From Rosistilla ulvae (lineage in GTDB: Bacteria > Planctomycetota > Planctomycetia > Pirellulales > Pirellulaceae), in NCBI RefSeq assembly GCF_007741475.1, contig NZ_CP036261.1, positions 1,550,001 through 1,614,000 of the forward strand: a DNA stretch of 64,000 nt. The letters are read 5' to 3'. The notes under the pieces are model-generated. The model was not told the DNA's origin. It did no database searches and saw only the letters and a program-made list of their open reading frames with translations. Shown piece after piece: positions 36,693-45,078 of this stretch (position 1 is the stretch's first letter; every line of letters starts with the position of its first letter). Both the position numbers and the translations under genes were made by a program.

Positions 36693-39254
36693 ATGGGCTT
36701 TTTGAAATCATGGGCTTCGAAGTTGGTCCCCGCAAAATGCACTAAACGACATCGACAGAACAAGGATCTCTCCAGTTGGCGGCGACGCGGAAGCCGGTTG
36801 GAGCGGCTCGAACGTCGAGACCTTTTGGCCGTCGATATTGTCTTCGACTACAGCTACGACGATTCTGGATTCTTTGACACGCAGGCCAAAGCTGCACTTG
36901 AACGGGCGGCGACCGATTACGAAACGCGTCTGCTCGATACGTTGAGCGCGATCCCGGCTCCTACGGCCGGCAACTCGTGGACCGCATCGTTCCAAGACCC
37001 GGAGACCGGCAGCACCGTTAATCTCCCGAATCTGCAGCTTGCCGAAAACGAGGTCCGCGTCTTTGTCGGCTCTCGCAATCTGACTGGCACAACGCTTGGC
37101 AAGGCCTCCACCGGGTATGGCGTCCAGTACACCGACCCTAATTGGGTCGACACCGTCTTGTGGCGTGGGCAATCCGGCGCAAATGAGCAGAGCACGTGGG
37201 GCGGCAGCATCGCGTTTGACACCACGCCAACATGGCACTTTGACGCCGGATTACCGACCTCAGGGACCCCTGACCTCTACAGCGTGGCGTTACATGAACT
37301 GGGACACATCTTTGGAATCAGCAACCAACCGGGGAACACCTGGACCAGTTACGCGACTCCGCTGAACGAACTCTCCCCGGCCGACCAGGCCCTGGTCGAC
37401 AACGAACCCGGCGACTACTTCACCGGCCCCAAGTCGGTCGCTCTCTACGGCAGCCCGATCCCGGTTGACGGTGGCCACTTCGAGCACGACGTCTCCTACG
37501 CAGGAGCCGAAGCCGCACTCGACCCGAACTTAACCACCGGCACCCGCAAACCGATGAGTCCACTCGACTGGACAGCGCTCGATGACATCGGCTGGGACGT
37601 CGGCACCCGTTTCCTCAGCGGCACCGTCTTCGACGACAGCGTCATCGACAACGACCAACCCGACGCCGGAGAAGGCGAAGCGGGCCTCACCGTCACGGCA
37701 ACCAACACCACCACAAGCACCCAATACACAACCACAACCCACACCGACGGCACCTACGCCCTCGAACTCCCACCAGGCACCTACGACGTTACATTCACCG
37801 GCGGCAGCCATGAAGGCCGAGTTGAAATGACTGGAAATGCAGTAGGTGCACACAGTATCAAGATCGAACTCGATACGGCGCAAGCTGTATGGGGTTCCTT
37901 TCAGCCAACAGTTCCTCAAAACGTTAGCATTTTCGCGAATTCGGCGACGAGTGCCACGCTGACGTGGGATGACTCGGAGCACGAGACGAGCTACCAAATC
38001 TATCGTTGGAACAATAAAACCAATACGGAAATCATAACACTTGCGGCCAACGAAACATCCTATACACCGACAAATCTAATTCCTGGAGAGCGGGAATGGT
38101 TCTACGTCAAAGCGGTCAACGGAAGCCAGTCTGCTCAGAGTGAATGGCAGTTGATGGTAATGCCGCTAGTGACACCAACAATCCCTCAAAACGTTAGCAT
38201 CTCTGCGAATTCGGCGACGAGTGCCACGCTGACGTGGGATGATTCGGAACACGAAACGAGCTACCAAATCTATCGTTGGAACAACAAAACCAATACAGAA
38301 ATCATAACGCTTGCAGCCAATGAAACATCCTATACACCAACAAATCTAATTCCTGGTGAACGGGAATGGTTCTACGTCAAAGCGATCAATGGAAACCAGT
38401 CTGCTCAAAGTGAATGGCAGTTGATGGTTATGCCGCTAGCGACACCAACAATCCCTCAAAACGTTAGCATCTCTGCGAATTCGGCGACGAGTGCCACGCT
38501 GACGTGGGATGATTCGGAACACGAAACGAGCTACCAAATCTATCGTTGGAACAACAAAACCAATACAGAAATCATAACGCTTGCAGCCAATGAAACATCC
38601 TATACACCAACAAATCTAATTCCTGGTGAACGGGAATGGTTCTACGTCAAAGCGATCAATGGAAACCAGTCTGCTCAAAGTGAATGGCAGTTGATGGTTA
38701 TGCCGCTAGCGACACCAACAATCCCTCAGAACGTTAGCATCTCCGCGAATTCGGCAACGAGTGCCACGCTGACGTGGAGCGACTCGGAGCACGAAACGAG
38801 CTACCAAATCTATCGTTGGAACAATAAAACCAATACAGAAATCATAACGCTTGCAGCCAATGAAACATCCTATACACCAACAAATCTAATTCCTGGTGAA
38901 CGGGAATGGTTCTACGTCAAAGCGATCAATGGAAACCAGTCTGCTCAAAGTGAATGGCAGTTGATGGTTATGCCGCTAGCGACACCAACGGTCCCTCAAA
39001 ACGTTAGCATCTCTGCGAATTCGCCGACGAGTGCCACGTTGACGTGGGATGATTCGGAACACGAAACGAGCTACCAAATCTATCGTTGGAACAACAAAAC
39101 CAATACCGAAATTGTGACGCTTGCGGCCAACGCAACATCCTATACGCCAACGAATTTAATTCCTGGTGAGCGGGAATGGTTCTACATCAAAGCGATTAAT
39201 GGAAACCAGTCTGCTCAAAGTGAATGGCAGTTGATCGTTATGCCGCTTGCTTGA
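36693..39254 (+). CDS. Secreted metzincin-like metalloprotease with five Fn3 repeats
   Basis: The product is 853 residues from the ATG at 36693; a GTG at 36645 is less likely. The N-terminus has the planctomycete export-associated motif (SRLERLERRDLLAVD, about 34-48). The protease-like domain (about 50-310) contains the zinc motif HELGHIFGIS near 206-215, followed by GGHFEHD, which may give the third His ligand, and TRKPMSPLDWTALDDIGWDV. A beta-sandwich of the SdrD-B/CarboxypepD type follows (about 312-405). From about residue 407 there are five fibronectin-III-like repeats of 90 residues, each with YQIYRWNNKTNTEI and EREWFYVKA. The DNA of the repeats is visibly more AT-rich than the protease part. 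A cell-surface role is inferred. Confidence 0.88.
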   Translation: MGFLKSWASKLVPAKCTKRHRQNKDLSSWRRRGSRLERLERRDLLAVDIVFDYSYDDSGFFDTQAKAALERAATDYETRLLDTLSAIPAPTAGNSWTASFQDPETGSTVNLPNLQLAENEVRVFVGSRNLTGTTLGKASTGYGVQYTDPNWVDTVLWRGQSGANEQSTWGGSIAFDTTPTWHFDAGLPTSGTPDLYSVALHELGHIFGISNQPGNTWTSYATPLNELSPADQALVDNEPGDYFTGPKSVALYGSPIPVDGGHFEHDVSYAGAEAALDPNLTTGTRKPMSPLDWTALDDIGWDVGTRFLSGTVFDDSVIDNDQPDAGEGEAGLTVTATNTTTSTQYTTTTHTDGTYALELPPGTYDVTFTGGSHEGRVEMTGNAVGAHSIKIELDTAQAVWGSFQPTVPQNVSIFANSATSATLTWDDSEHETSYQIYRWNNKTNTEIITLAANETSYTPTNLIPGEREWFYVKAVNGSQSAQSEWQLMVMPLVTPTIPQNVSISANSATSATLTWDDSEHETSYQIYRWNNKTNTEIITLAANETSYTPTNLIPGEREWFYVKAINGNQSAQSEWQLMVMPLATPTIPQNVSISANSATSATLTWDDSEHETSYQIYRWNNKTNTEIITLAANETSYTPTNLIPGEREWFYVKAINGNQSAQSEWQLMVMPLATPTIPQNVSISANSATSATLTWSDSEHETSYQIYRWNNKTNTEIITLAANETSYTPTNLIPGEREWFYVKAINGNQSAQSEWQLMVMPLATPTVPQNVSISANSPTSATLTWDDSEHETSYQIYRWNNKTNTEIVTLAANATSYTPTNLIPGEREWFYIKAINGNQSAQSEWQLIVMPLA
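37914..39254 (+). repeat. Five 270-bp tandem repeats encoding Fn3 domains
   Basis: Units start at 37914, 38184, 38454, 38724 and 38994. Units 2 and 3 appear identical base for base and the others differ at few positions, so the array expanded recently or is homogenised by recombination. The last unit lacks the final linker and ends with the gene. Confidence 0.95.
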
Positions 39255-40071
39255 TATCGGCCCTTTGTCGAACGTATTCATGGACAATTCGCGATAGGAT
39301 TTCTCGGTTATCGCGATGCGAATTGTAGTCGTCCTTTAGTTGGGCAAGATGGTTCCGTATCTTGTTGATCTCTCTCCGTAAGGCGCGTTCTGCGTCTTGT
39401 GGAGTCTTTGCGTCAACGAATATGTTTTGGAAATCCCGAGAAAGAATAACCTGTGACGATCCGATCCTTGAATGTTCTGACAAAATCAAGTCCGAAGGGA
39501 GTACCCCCGTCCCAAGTCTGGCGATTCCACCGAAGCCAAACTTAATTGATCTGGCGTTGATCGCTCGACTGCAAAGGTCAATGACTCCTCCGGAGACAAG
39601 CTCGAACATGAACGACAGCCCAAATCCCAGGTGTAAATCATTCAGCCCGATGTGGATTTCCTCAACACCAGGCACTTCGAGGATTGATTCGAGTCGCACG
39701 ACCGACGCAGGGGTTTCTAGGAGCAAGCAGGTCTTCGTTCGACCTCCCACAAGTTTCAAGAACTGCGCTACTTCGCTAGCAGTCGTAAACATAGGCAACA
39801 TGATTCTGTCGGCACCAAGGTCCACGCAACGATCGATTTCGGTTCGGGAGTCGGCATGTATTGGGTTAACGCGGACCATCAACTCTGACGTAGAAAGAAC
39901 CGAACGTAGTTTGCCCACGTCGTCAATCGCGTGTCGCGAAATTACCGTGTCCAAATGGCCCTGGCGTTTAACCTTTCCGTTGATCTCCAAGTCTACCATT
40001 ACTCTGTTGACTCCAGCCGACTGTAAGACGCTGGCTTGGTCTTGGTCGTTAGTAATGTATATTAGATCCAT
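39238..40071 (-). CDS. HpcH/HpaI-family aldolase
   Basis: The product is 277 residues, cytoplasmic. It follows the HpcH/HpaI (class II pyruvate-dependent aldolase/citrate lyase beta) fold. The catalytic Arg67 is in ELMVRVNP, and the metal ligands are Glu119 in LLLETPASV and Asp145 in HIGLNDLHLG. All key residues are kept. A Lys/Arg-rich coiled tail follows residue 225. Family reactions join or split a 2-oxo acid and an aldehyde, or make citrate in SbnG-type enzymes. It starts 3 bases after the stop of the PLP decarboxylase, so it is the last gene of the long polysaccharide operon. Its 3' end overlaps the metzincin gene by 17 bases tail to tail. Confidence 0.88.
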   Translation of the reverse strand: MDLIYITNDQDQASVLQSAGVNRVMVDLEINGKVKRQGHLDTVISRHAIDDVGKLRSVLSTSELMVRVNPIHADSRTEIDRCVDLGADRIMLPMFTTASEVAQFLKLVGGRTKTCLLLETPASVVRLESILEVPGVEEIHIGLNDLHLGFGLSFMFELVSGGVIDLCSRAINARSIKFGFGGIARLGTGVLPSDLILSEHSRIGSSQVILSRDFQNIFVDAKTPQDAERALRREINKIRNHLAQLKDDYNSHRDNREILSRIVHEYVRQRADIKQAA

Positions 40072-40074
40072 GTT

Positions 40075-41307
40075 TTATACTTCAAAGTTCTGAGCGATAT
40101 ATTCAACAGACTCACGCTTTTTTATCACCTGGAAAACGCGGCCGTCCTCGTTTTTTCTTTCGACTAAGATTGGATTTGCAGGAAGAATGAACGGTGGTTT
40201 CATGACAATTGAATATGAACCTACGTTCCCAAATGCAATAAAATCACCCACTTCAATTGCCGAGTCCAACTGGTGGTGCATGATGTCGCTCTCGATGCAC
40301 GTATATCCGGCAATGTCGCACCCTGGCATCCCAACGGTGGAGTTGTTTTGTCGAATTACGTCAATTGGCAAATTCTTAGCGCGCGCTGTCGGGCTGATGT
40401 CGAAGATGCTACCGGCGACCGTCGCAATGTTTCGCCCCCGGATGCTTTTGGTGCTTATTACCCTGGTGAAGAACCGAAACGTATCGGCGACTAGCGCGGT
40501 CCCTGGTTCAATGATCAACCTCGGTGGGCTTGCGAGGCTTCCGTATGCTTCGTTGAACAATTTCCCTACGAGCCTACCGTATTCTGAGAAAGTCGCGGGC
40601 GGTGACTCGAAGCCAGCGCGCATTTCGTTTGGCATGCCGCTGAAGTACCCTCCCCCGATATTCAGGAAGCCCGGCGGGTTGTCAGGGAAAACGTGAGCTG
40701 CCAGTCGCAGCATTTTCTTTGCCCTGACTCCAAAGCTATCCAGGTTTCGATCCGGGAAATGGCAGTGAAGTCCGGAAAGGTGGAGGTTCGGCGCGGCGCG
40801 TATTGCGTCCAGGCATTGCCCGAAATCCTCGCTTTCGACATCAACTCCGAATCTCGATTTAGAGCTTTCCGAGAGTTGGAAGTTGCAGCGAATTCCGATC
40901 CCGAAGCTTTGTCCTGGGCTCTCGGCCGCTATGGCAAGAACGTTCTTTAGGTCAGTAAGTGAATCTAGGTTGATCGTCGCGCCGTCACGCAACGATGCGG
41001 CTAAAGATGCCTCAGATTTATAGGGGCCGTTGAAGATAACGCGCGAGCCATCGACACCGATCCGTTTCGCCCAATCCCATTCCATTTCAGACACGATTTC
41101 TGCGTATCCACCCAGTTCGTTAACGATGCGACACACGTAGGGGGTGTAGTTTGTCTTGTAGGAGTACGCGATCGTCGTGTGTGGGAAGTGATCGTTGAAT
41201 GCTCGGGACAGCGCTGCAAAATTTGAACGAAATTTGGATTCATCAAAAACGAAAAACGATGAACCATGGTCTTTCGTGATCACATCTGCAGCAGACCAGT
41301 CAATCAT
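40075..41307 (-). CDS. PLP-dependent decarboxylase, diaminopimelate-decarboxylase type
   Basis: The product is 410 residues from the ATG at 41305-41307. The fold-type III (alanine-racemase barrel) decarboxylase signatures are complete: PLP Lys51 in AYSYKTNY, GLHCHFPDRN, the glycine loop NIGGGYFSG, EPGTALVADTFRF, the catalytic Cys in GYTCIESDIM, and GDFIAFGNVGSYSIVM. The enzyme should remove the carboxylate from a D-stereocentre amino acid such as diaminopimelate or a carboxy-diamine. An extra role in lysine synthesis is unlikely in this setting. It lies between an initiating sugar transferase and the HpcH aldolase in an exopolysaccharide operon, so its substrate is probably a specialised metabolite. 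Confidence 0.9.
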   Translation of the reverse strand: MIDWSAADVITKDHGSSFFVFDESKFRSNFAALSRAFNDHFPHTTIAYSYKTNYTPYVCRIVNELGGYAEIVSEMEWDWAKRIGVDGSRVIFNGPYKSEASLAASLRDGATINLDSLTDLKNVLAIAAESPGQSFGIGIRCNFQLSESSKSRFGVDVESEDFGQCLDAIRAAPNLHLSGLHCHFPDRNLDSFGVRAKKMLRLAAHVFPDNPPGFLNIGGGYFSGMPNEMRAGFESPPATFSEYGRLVGKLFNEAYGSLASPPRLIIEPGTALVADTFRFFTRVISTKSIRGRNIATVAGSIFDISPTARAKNLPIDVIRQNNSTVGMPGCDIAGYTCIESDIMHHQLDSAIEVGDFIAFGNVGSYSIVMKPPFILPANPILVERKNEDGRVFQVIKKRESVEYIAQNFEV

Positions 41308-41391
41308 GCGGGCAATCCTTGCTCGTTGGGGAGTTCGTGAATAACACGATTTCATTTAGCGATAAACAGACAAAAGTCCCTGTCGCGAACT

Positions 41392-42102
41392 TCAGGCAGC
41401 GCGTCGCGATGCTTGACCTTCGAGATCGCCATTGGCGGTAGAGATATCTGCAGGCTCTGCTGGCGCACTAATGCAATCCTCGCTTGCCAATGTCAGGGAG
41501 GCCTCATCTTCCGCGCGTCGCGTCTCGACAACGCTTTGAAGTGTCGCGACAACCCAAATTGTTCGCAATATCAAAACGGCATCGTATCGCATCCCCGAAC
41601 GATCGAACTCCCTGACGTACTCATTGTCAAATTGTATTTTTTGTTCCCACGTCAAGGCGTTTCTCCCCGACACTTGAGCCAGGCCAGTAAGTCCGGGCTT
41701 GACAGTGAAACGCATCTTCTGCCAGTCGCTGAAGTTTTGATAGTCGCCTAGCTCATAGGTAACCGGAGGGCGAGGGCCAACGACTGACATTGTGCCCATG
41801 ACAACGTTGATGAACTGAGGCAATTCGTCAAGGCTGGTCATTCGCAAAACCCGCCCGACTCTCGTAATGCGACTATCATCGCTATAGCTGAATAAACCAG
41901 TCCCCGTTTGCTCGGCGTCTTTGACCATCGTGCGAAACTTAAACATTGAAAAAACTTCACCATTCAAGCCAAGCCGGTCTTGCACGAAAAACACAGGCCC
42001 ATTCGAATCCAGTTTGGTGAGGATAGCGATCAAAGCAAAGAGTGGTGCGCAAGCCGTTAGGATAGCGGAAGCAAATACGATATCGAAAATGCGTTTTAAC
42101 AT
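41392..42102 (-). CDS. Initiating undecaprenyl-phosphate sugar phosphotransferase (bacterial sugar transferase)
   Basis: The product is 236 residues with one N-terminal membrane helix (IFDIVFASAILTACAPLFALIAIL). The bacterial sugar transferase core is clear: VFFVQDRLGLNGEVFSMFKFRTM (34-56), then TSLDELPQFINVVMGTMSVVGPRPP (about 92-116) and KPGLTGLAQVSGRN (about 134-147). The short, PglC-like form transfers a sugar-1-phosphate from a UDP-sugar to undecaprenyl phosphate, the first membrane step of repeat-unit assembly. The last 40 residues are Glu/Ala-rich and variable. It lies in the middle of the minus-strand operon, with about 25 bases to the aminotransferase gene. Confidence 0.95.
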   Translation of the reverse strand: MLKRIFDIVFASAILTACAPLFALIAILTKLDSNGPVFFVQDRLGLNGEVFSMFKFRTMVKDAEQTGTGLFSYSDDSRITRVGRVLRMTSLDELPQFINVVMGTMSVVGPRPPVTYELGDYQNFSDWQKMRFTVKPGLTGLAQVSGRNALTWEQKIQFDNEYVREFDRSGMRYDAVLILRTIWVVATLQSVVETRRAEDEASLTLASEDCISAPAEPADISTANGDLEGQASRRAA

Positions 42103-42127
42103 GGATTAATCTAAAAGCAACATAGGT

Positions 42128-43114
42128 TTATACTGGTGTTCGCCATTCGGGATATGGCGCATTTGCATTACTGACGACGTTAAGGTATGCCTCGTACAGG
42201 CTTGTTGTTATTGGCCCAACCTTTCCGCGCCCTATCGGTAATCGATCAACGGAAGTAATAGGGCCGATTTCAGCAGCAGTTCCGCAAACAAAAGCCTCGT
42301 CGGCAATATAAAACTCCGATCGATCCACGTCCCGTTCACGTACTTGAATGCCGAGGTCTAGTGCAAGGCGTAGTATGGTATCGCGAGTGATGCTCTCGAG
42401 TATCGAATTGGATATGGACGGTGTCACGAGTTCACCATTCCGAACCAGGAAGATGCAGGCGCCTGGTGATTCGCTGACCTTTCCACTCGCGTCAAGGAGG
42501 AACGGAATTTCGAAGCCATTTCTTTTTGCCTCTAGGAACGCATAACGCCCGTTGATGTAGTTTGCGCCACACTTGACACGCGGAGGAAGTGTTCGGTCGT
42601 CGATGCGTTTCCATGTTGAGATGCACGCGGACTTACCTTCGATCGCGGCAATGTTGGTTCGCGGTCGTGGCATCGGCGCGATGAACACCTGCACTGGTTC
42701 GCTGGACGACCAGCTGCCTTCTTCGTCGACGAAAACCGTTGCACGGATCGCAACATCCTCCTGGTAACGATTGAGCGTAATCGTTTTGCAAATCTTCTCT
42801 TCAAGCTCCTCCGCGCCTAGAGGGCACTTCAGGCCGAGGATTTTGCATGACTGAAACAATCGCTCAATATGCTCGGGCAGGCGAAACAGGAGCAATTGCA
42901 GTGCGTCGGCACTCCAGTAACCGCGGATCCCCTCAAAGACGTTCAGCCCAAATTGCGACGTGGGCGACAGGACTGACACCTTCGCCTCGCAAGCGGGAAC
43001 GAAAGCACCTTTGAAATAGATCAGTCGGTCTGTGGGGTCGGTGGCTGCAGAGCCATCGGCTCCTAATGCTTCGGAGCGTGTCGTTACTACTGCATTCGTT
43101 AGGGCATTATTCAT
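42128..43114 (-). CDS. Class IV aminotransferase, branched-chain aminotransferase-like
   Basis: The product is 328 residues from the ATG at 43112-43114. A GTG at 43135 would overlap the oxidoreductase stop by one base. The fold-type IV transaminase pattern is seen: GLNVFEGIRGY, VRATVFVDEEG, IAPMPRPRT, the PLP Lys in RVKCGANYINGRYA (near residue 190), and LLDASGKVSESPGACIFLVRNGELVTP. The usual E-x-x-x-x-N-x-F element is altered to ESPGACIF. Such enzymes exchange amino groups between glutamate and branched-chain or other 2-oxo acids. In this operon the likely job is to aminate the product of another enzyme of the module, such as the oxidoreductase. That is inference. Confidence 0.9.
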   Translation of the reverse strand: MNNALTNAVVTTRSEALGADGSAATDPTDRLIYFKGAFVPACEAKVSVLSPTSQFGLNVFEGIRGYWSADALQLLLFRLPEHIERLFQSCKILGLKCPLGAEELEEKICKTITLNRYQEDVAIRATVFVDEEGSWSSSEPVQVFIAPMPRPRTNIAAIEGKSACISTWKRIDDRTLPPRVKCGANYINGRYAFLEAKRNGFEIPFLLDASGKVSESPGACIFLVRNGELVTPSISNSILESITRDTILRLALDLGIQVRERDVDRSEFYIADEAFVCGTAAEIGPITSVDRLPIGRGKVGPITTSLYEAYLNVVSNANAPYPEWRTPV

Positions 43115-43134
43115 GAATACGTACTCGTTTCCCA

Positions 43135-44313
43135 CTAAGCCGCGGCTGACCGATGATGTTCAACGCAATCATCTGGGGCGGCAGATTCCTGATACGTTGC
43201 ATGCGTTTCACGGTGCTTAAGCCAGGATGCGATACCTGCGGCCAGATTTCCCATGGAATAATATCCGTGGAACCCTGGGCTGATCTCGCCGGCAGGAAGC
43301 TGGTCCGTATTCCTTGTAGCTACGCAGTTCACAGAACCGATAACTTCAATCAGATTTGGGTCGCGAGCAATTTTTGCTTTGCAAACTTTTTTGCGAATGA
43401 TCGATTCAAAGTTTTGCAGTTGGAGAACGCTCGGTGTCCGAAGCTCGACAAGGAATTGCAAGTGCTTGCTATCACTTGCCGAATCGATGCGTGCAATTCG
43501 CGTAATATGTTGGTCTTTCCAAAACGACACGTACGTTTGGCTTTGGTTTACGTTGGTGCGCAGCACTCGAGTCAATACGGCGGCACGGTTAATCGATTCA
43601 CGCGGAGTTGCGGAATATTCGCGTTCCGATATTCTTGTTAAGTTCGTTGAGGTCGTGCAATGGACCCTATCAGCAACGAGGTTGTCAGCTGGGTGCCTCC
43701 CAGCTAATGTCCAGCCAGGCTGTGATCGAGTTACGGACTCTACATCGAGCTTGCGCAGCGCGACTCCGGCGTCCATGCATCGGCCGACCAAGCGGTTCAT
43801 GAAGTCGACAAAGCCGTGTTCCGGTCCCTTCATTTTTCGGGCCTTGCGGAAAAGACCTGGTGTCTGATGGGCAATAAAGCTCTTGAGTTTGTTTTTGTAG
43901 TTGAGGTGAGCGTCACGATATCGAAGTGGCTGTATGAATCGTATCCCGCTGAATAGGGTGTATCCAGCAAGCAAACGGAAACCAGACATCATTAACATTA
44001 AACGATTGTGGTAACCCACGTGAATGCCAGAACGGTGGATGCGAATTGGTTGCTCGTCGAGTTCGACAAACGACGCACCAGAAGCTTTCTCCAGATATTC
44101 ATATACACCTGGAAATACTTCTATTAAATGACACGCACCTTCTACAGCAACAGCGTCTGCGATCGAAACCGTCTCCCAGGCCCCGCCAAGGCTTTCGCTT
44201 CGGTCAATTAGACAAACTCGGCGCCCTTTGTTGGCCAGTTCTAACGCGACCAGCAACATCATTGGGCTGGACCCGATCACCGCATCATCATAAGTGTTGG
44301 CTCGTTCGTTCAT
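43135..44313 (-). CDS. FAD/NAD(P)-binding oxidoreductase, amine-oxidase-like
   Basis: The product is 392 residues. A Rossmann nucleotide fold opens the protein: DAVIGSSPMMLLVALELANKGRRVCLIDRSESLGGAW. The usual GxGxxG is changed to GSSPMM, while the Asp at the ribose position (LIDRS) and GGAW remain, as in protoporphyrinogen oxidase and UDP-galactopyranose-mutase relatives. The rest of the sequence is hard to place. The C-terminal part has an FHGYYSMGNLAAG stretch that looks like the last FAD-contacting element. Similar proteins occur in capsule clusters, but I cannot name the reaction. It is flanked by a methyltransferase and the aminotransferase on the same strand. Confidence 0.75.
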   Translation of the reverse strand: MNERANTYDDAVIGSSPMMLLVALELANKGRRVCLIDRSESLGGAWETVSIADAVAVEGACHLIEVFPGVYEYLEKASGASFVELDEQPIRIHRSGIHVGYHNRLMLMMSGFRLLAGYTLFSGIRFIQPLRYRDAHLNYKNKLKSFIAHQTPGLFRKARKMKGPEHGFVDFMNRLVGRCMDAGVALRKLDVESVTRSQPGWTLAGRHPADNLVADRVHCTTSTNLTRISEREYSATPRESINRAAVLTRVLRTNVNQSQTYVSFWKDQHITRIARIDSASDSKHLQFLVELRTPSVLQLQNFESIIRKKVCKAKIARDPNLIEVIGSVNCVATRNTDQLPAGEISPGFHGYYSMGNLAAGIASWLKHRETHATYQESAAPDDCVEHHRSAAA

Positions 44314-44349
44314 TGTGTTTCGTCAGGCTCAATAACTGGCCTTCCCTGT

Positions 44350-45078
44350 TTACGCGACGGCTCGGACTTCCGTTGGGGCGGCTTGCTGATTCATGTTGTC
44401 GATGTTCATTGAAGCCAAAAGCCAGGTGTCTGCGTTGTATTTTCCCTGGACGTTCTGGTGGATGACGTACCCAAATTCGTGAAGCACTTCCTTTTCGGCT
44501 GGATCGACATAGACGAGCATGTGCTGGTAGTTCTTCAGTTTGCGAAGCACAGCGCGAAGCGTCTCGCCCTGAAATGAGTTGTAGAGGTAGATCAAAAGCT
44601 TGTCAGATGAAACAAAGTTTTCAAACTCGACGGCGCTGTCAACGACAACTTTTACCTTTTCGGGGTCAAGTGATGTTTTGGCGATATTCGCATTGGCGAT
44701 TTTTGCCAGGTCTGGGTCGTATTCAATTCCGATGCTAGGGTGGATTGAATGATCTGCGTTTCCCAAAGCGTGCACCAAAAGTGCTTTGCCTTTCCCGCAC
44801 CCCATGTCTAGGAACTGGAAGCTGCGGAACTGCTCTTCCCCTAACAGTCGTTTCGCCAATGCGACTGAGTTTCGTGTGACCGAAGTAAACGATGCAACGT
44901 AGAGCAGGCCGTTTTCCGCATCCTGGGTAGAGCCAGTAAGCGATTGACTCTCTTTTGGAACACGAGCGCTAGTTCTGGTCCCGTGACGTAGGTCAAATGC
45001 AAGGGACTCCTTCGCGTAAGTGTAGATAAATCTAAAGCCTCGCTTTCGCAGGGCGGCGATAGCATATGAAAGATTCAT
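44350..45078 (-). CDS. Class I SAM-dependent methyltransferase
   Basis: The product is 242 residues. Motif I is FLDMGCGKGKALL (near 89-101), the acidic residue after strand 2 is in IGIEYDP (about 117-123), and motif IV-like LIYLYNSFQGETL (about 161-173) follows. The N-terminal 70 residues (RKRGFRFIYTYAKESLAFDLRHGTRTSA) are charged and lack the Rossmann pattern. The substrate is not known; in a polysaccharide operon it may methylate a sugar hydroxyl or a small-molecule precursor. Its start overlaps the stop of the upstream GT4 gene (ATGA), indicating translational coupling. Confidence 0.85.
   Translation of the reverse strand: MNLSYAIAALRKRGFRFIYTYAKESLAFDLRHGTRTSARVPKESQSLTGSTQDAENGLLYVASFTSVTRNSVALAKRLLGEEQFRSFQFLDMGCGKGKALLVHALGNADHSIHPSIGIEYDPDLAKIANANIAKTSLDPEKVKVVVDSAVEFENFVSSDKLLIYLYNSFQGETLRAVLRKLKNYQHMLVYVDPAEKEVLHEFGYVIHQNVQGKYNADTWLLASMNIDNMNQQAAPTEVRAVA

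Noticed and set aside
39238-41307. Staphyloferrin B-like siderophore cluster (SbnG/SbnH analogues)
   Set aside because: No NIS synthetase, no siderophore transporter and no iron-box are visible; the genes sit in a polysaccharide operon.
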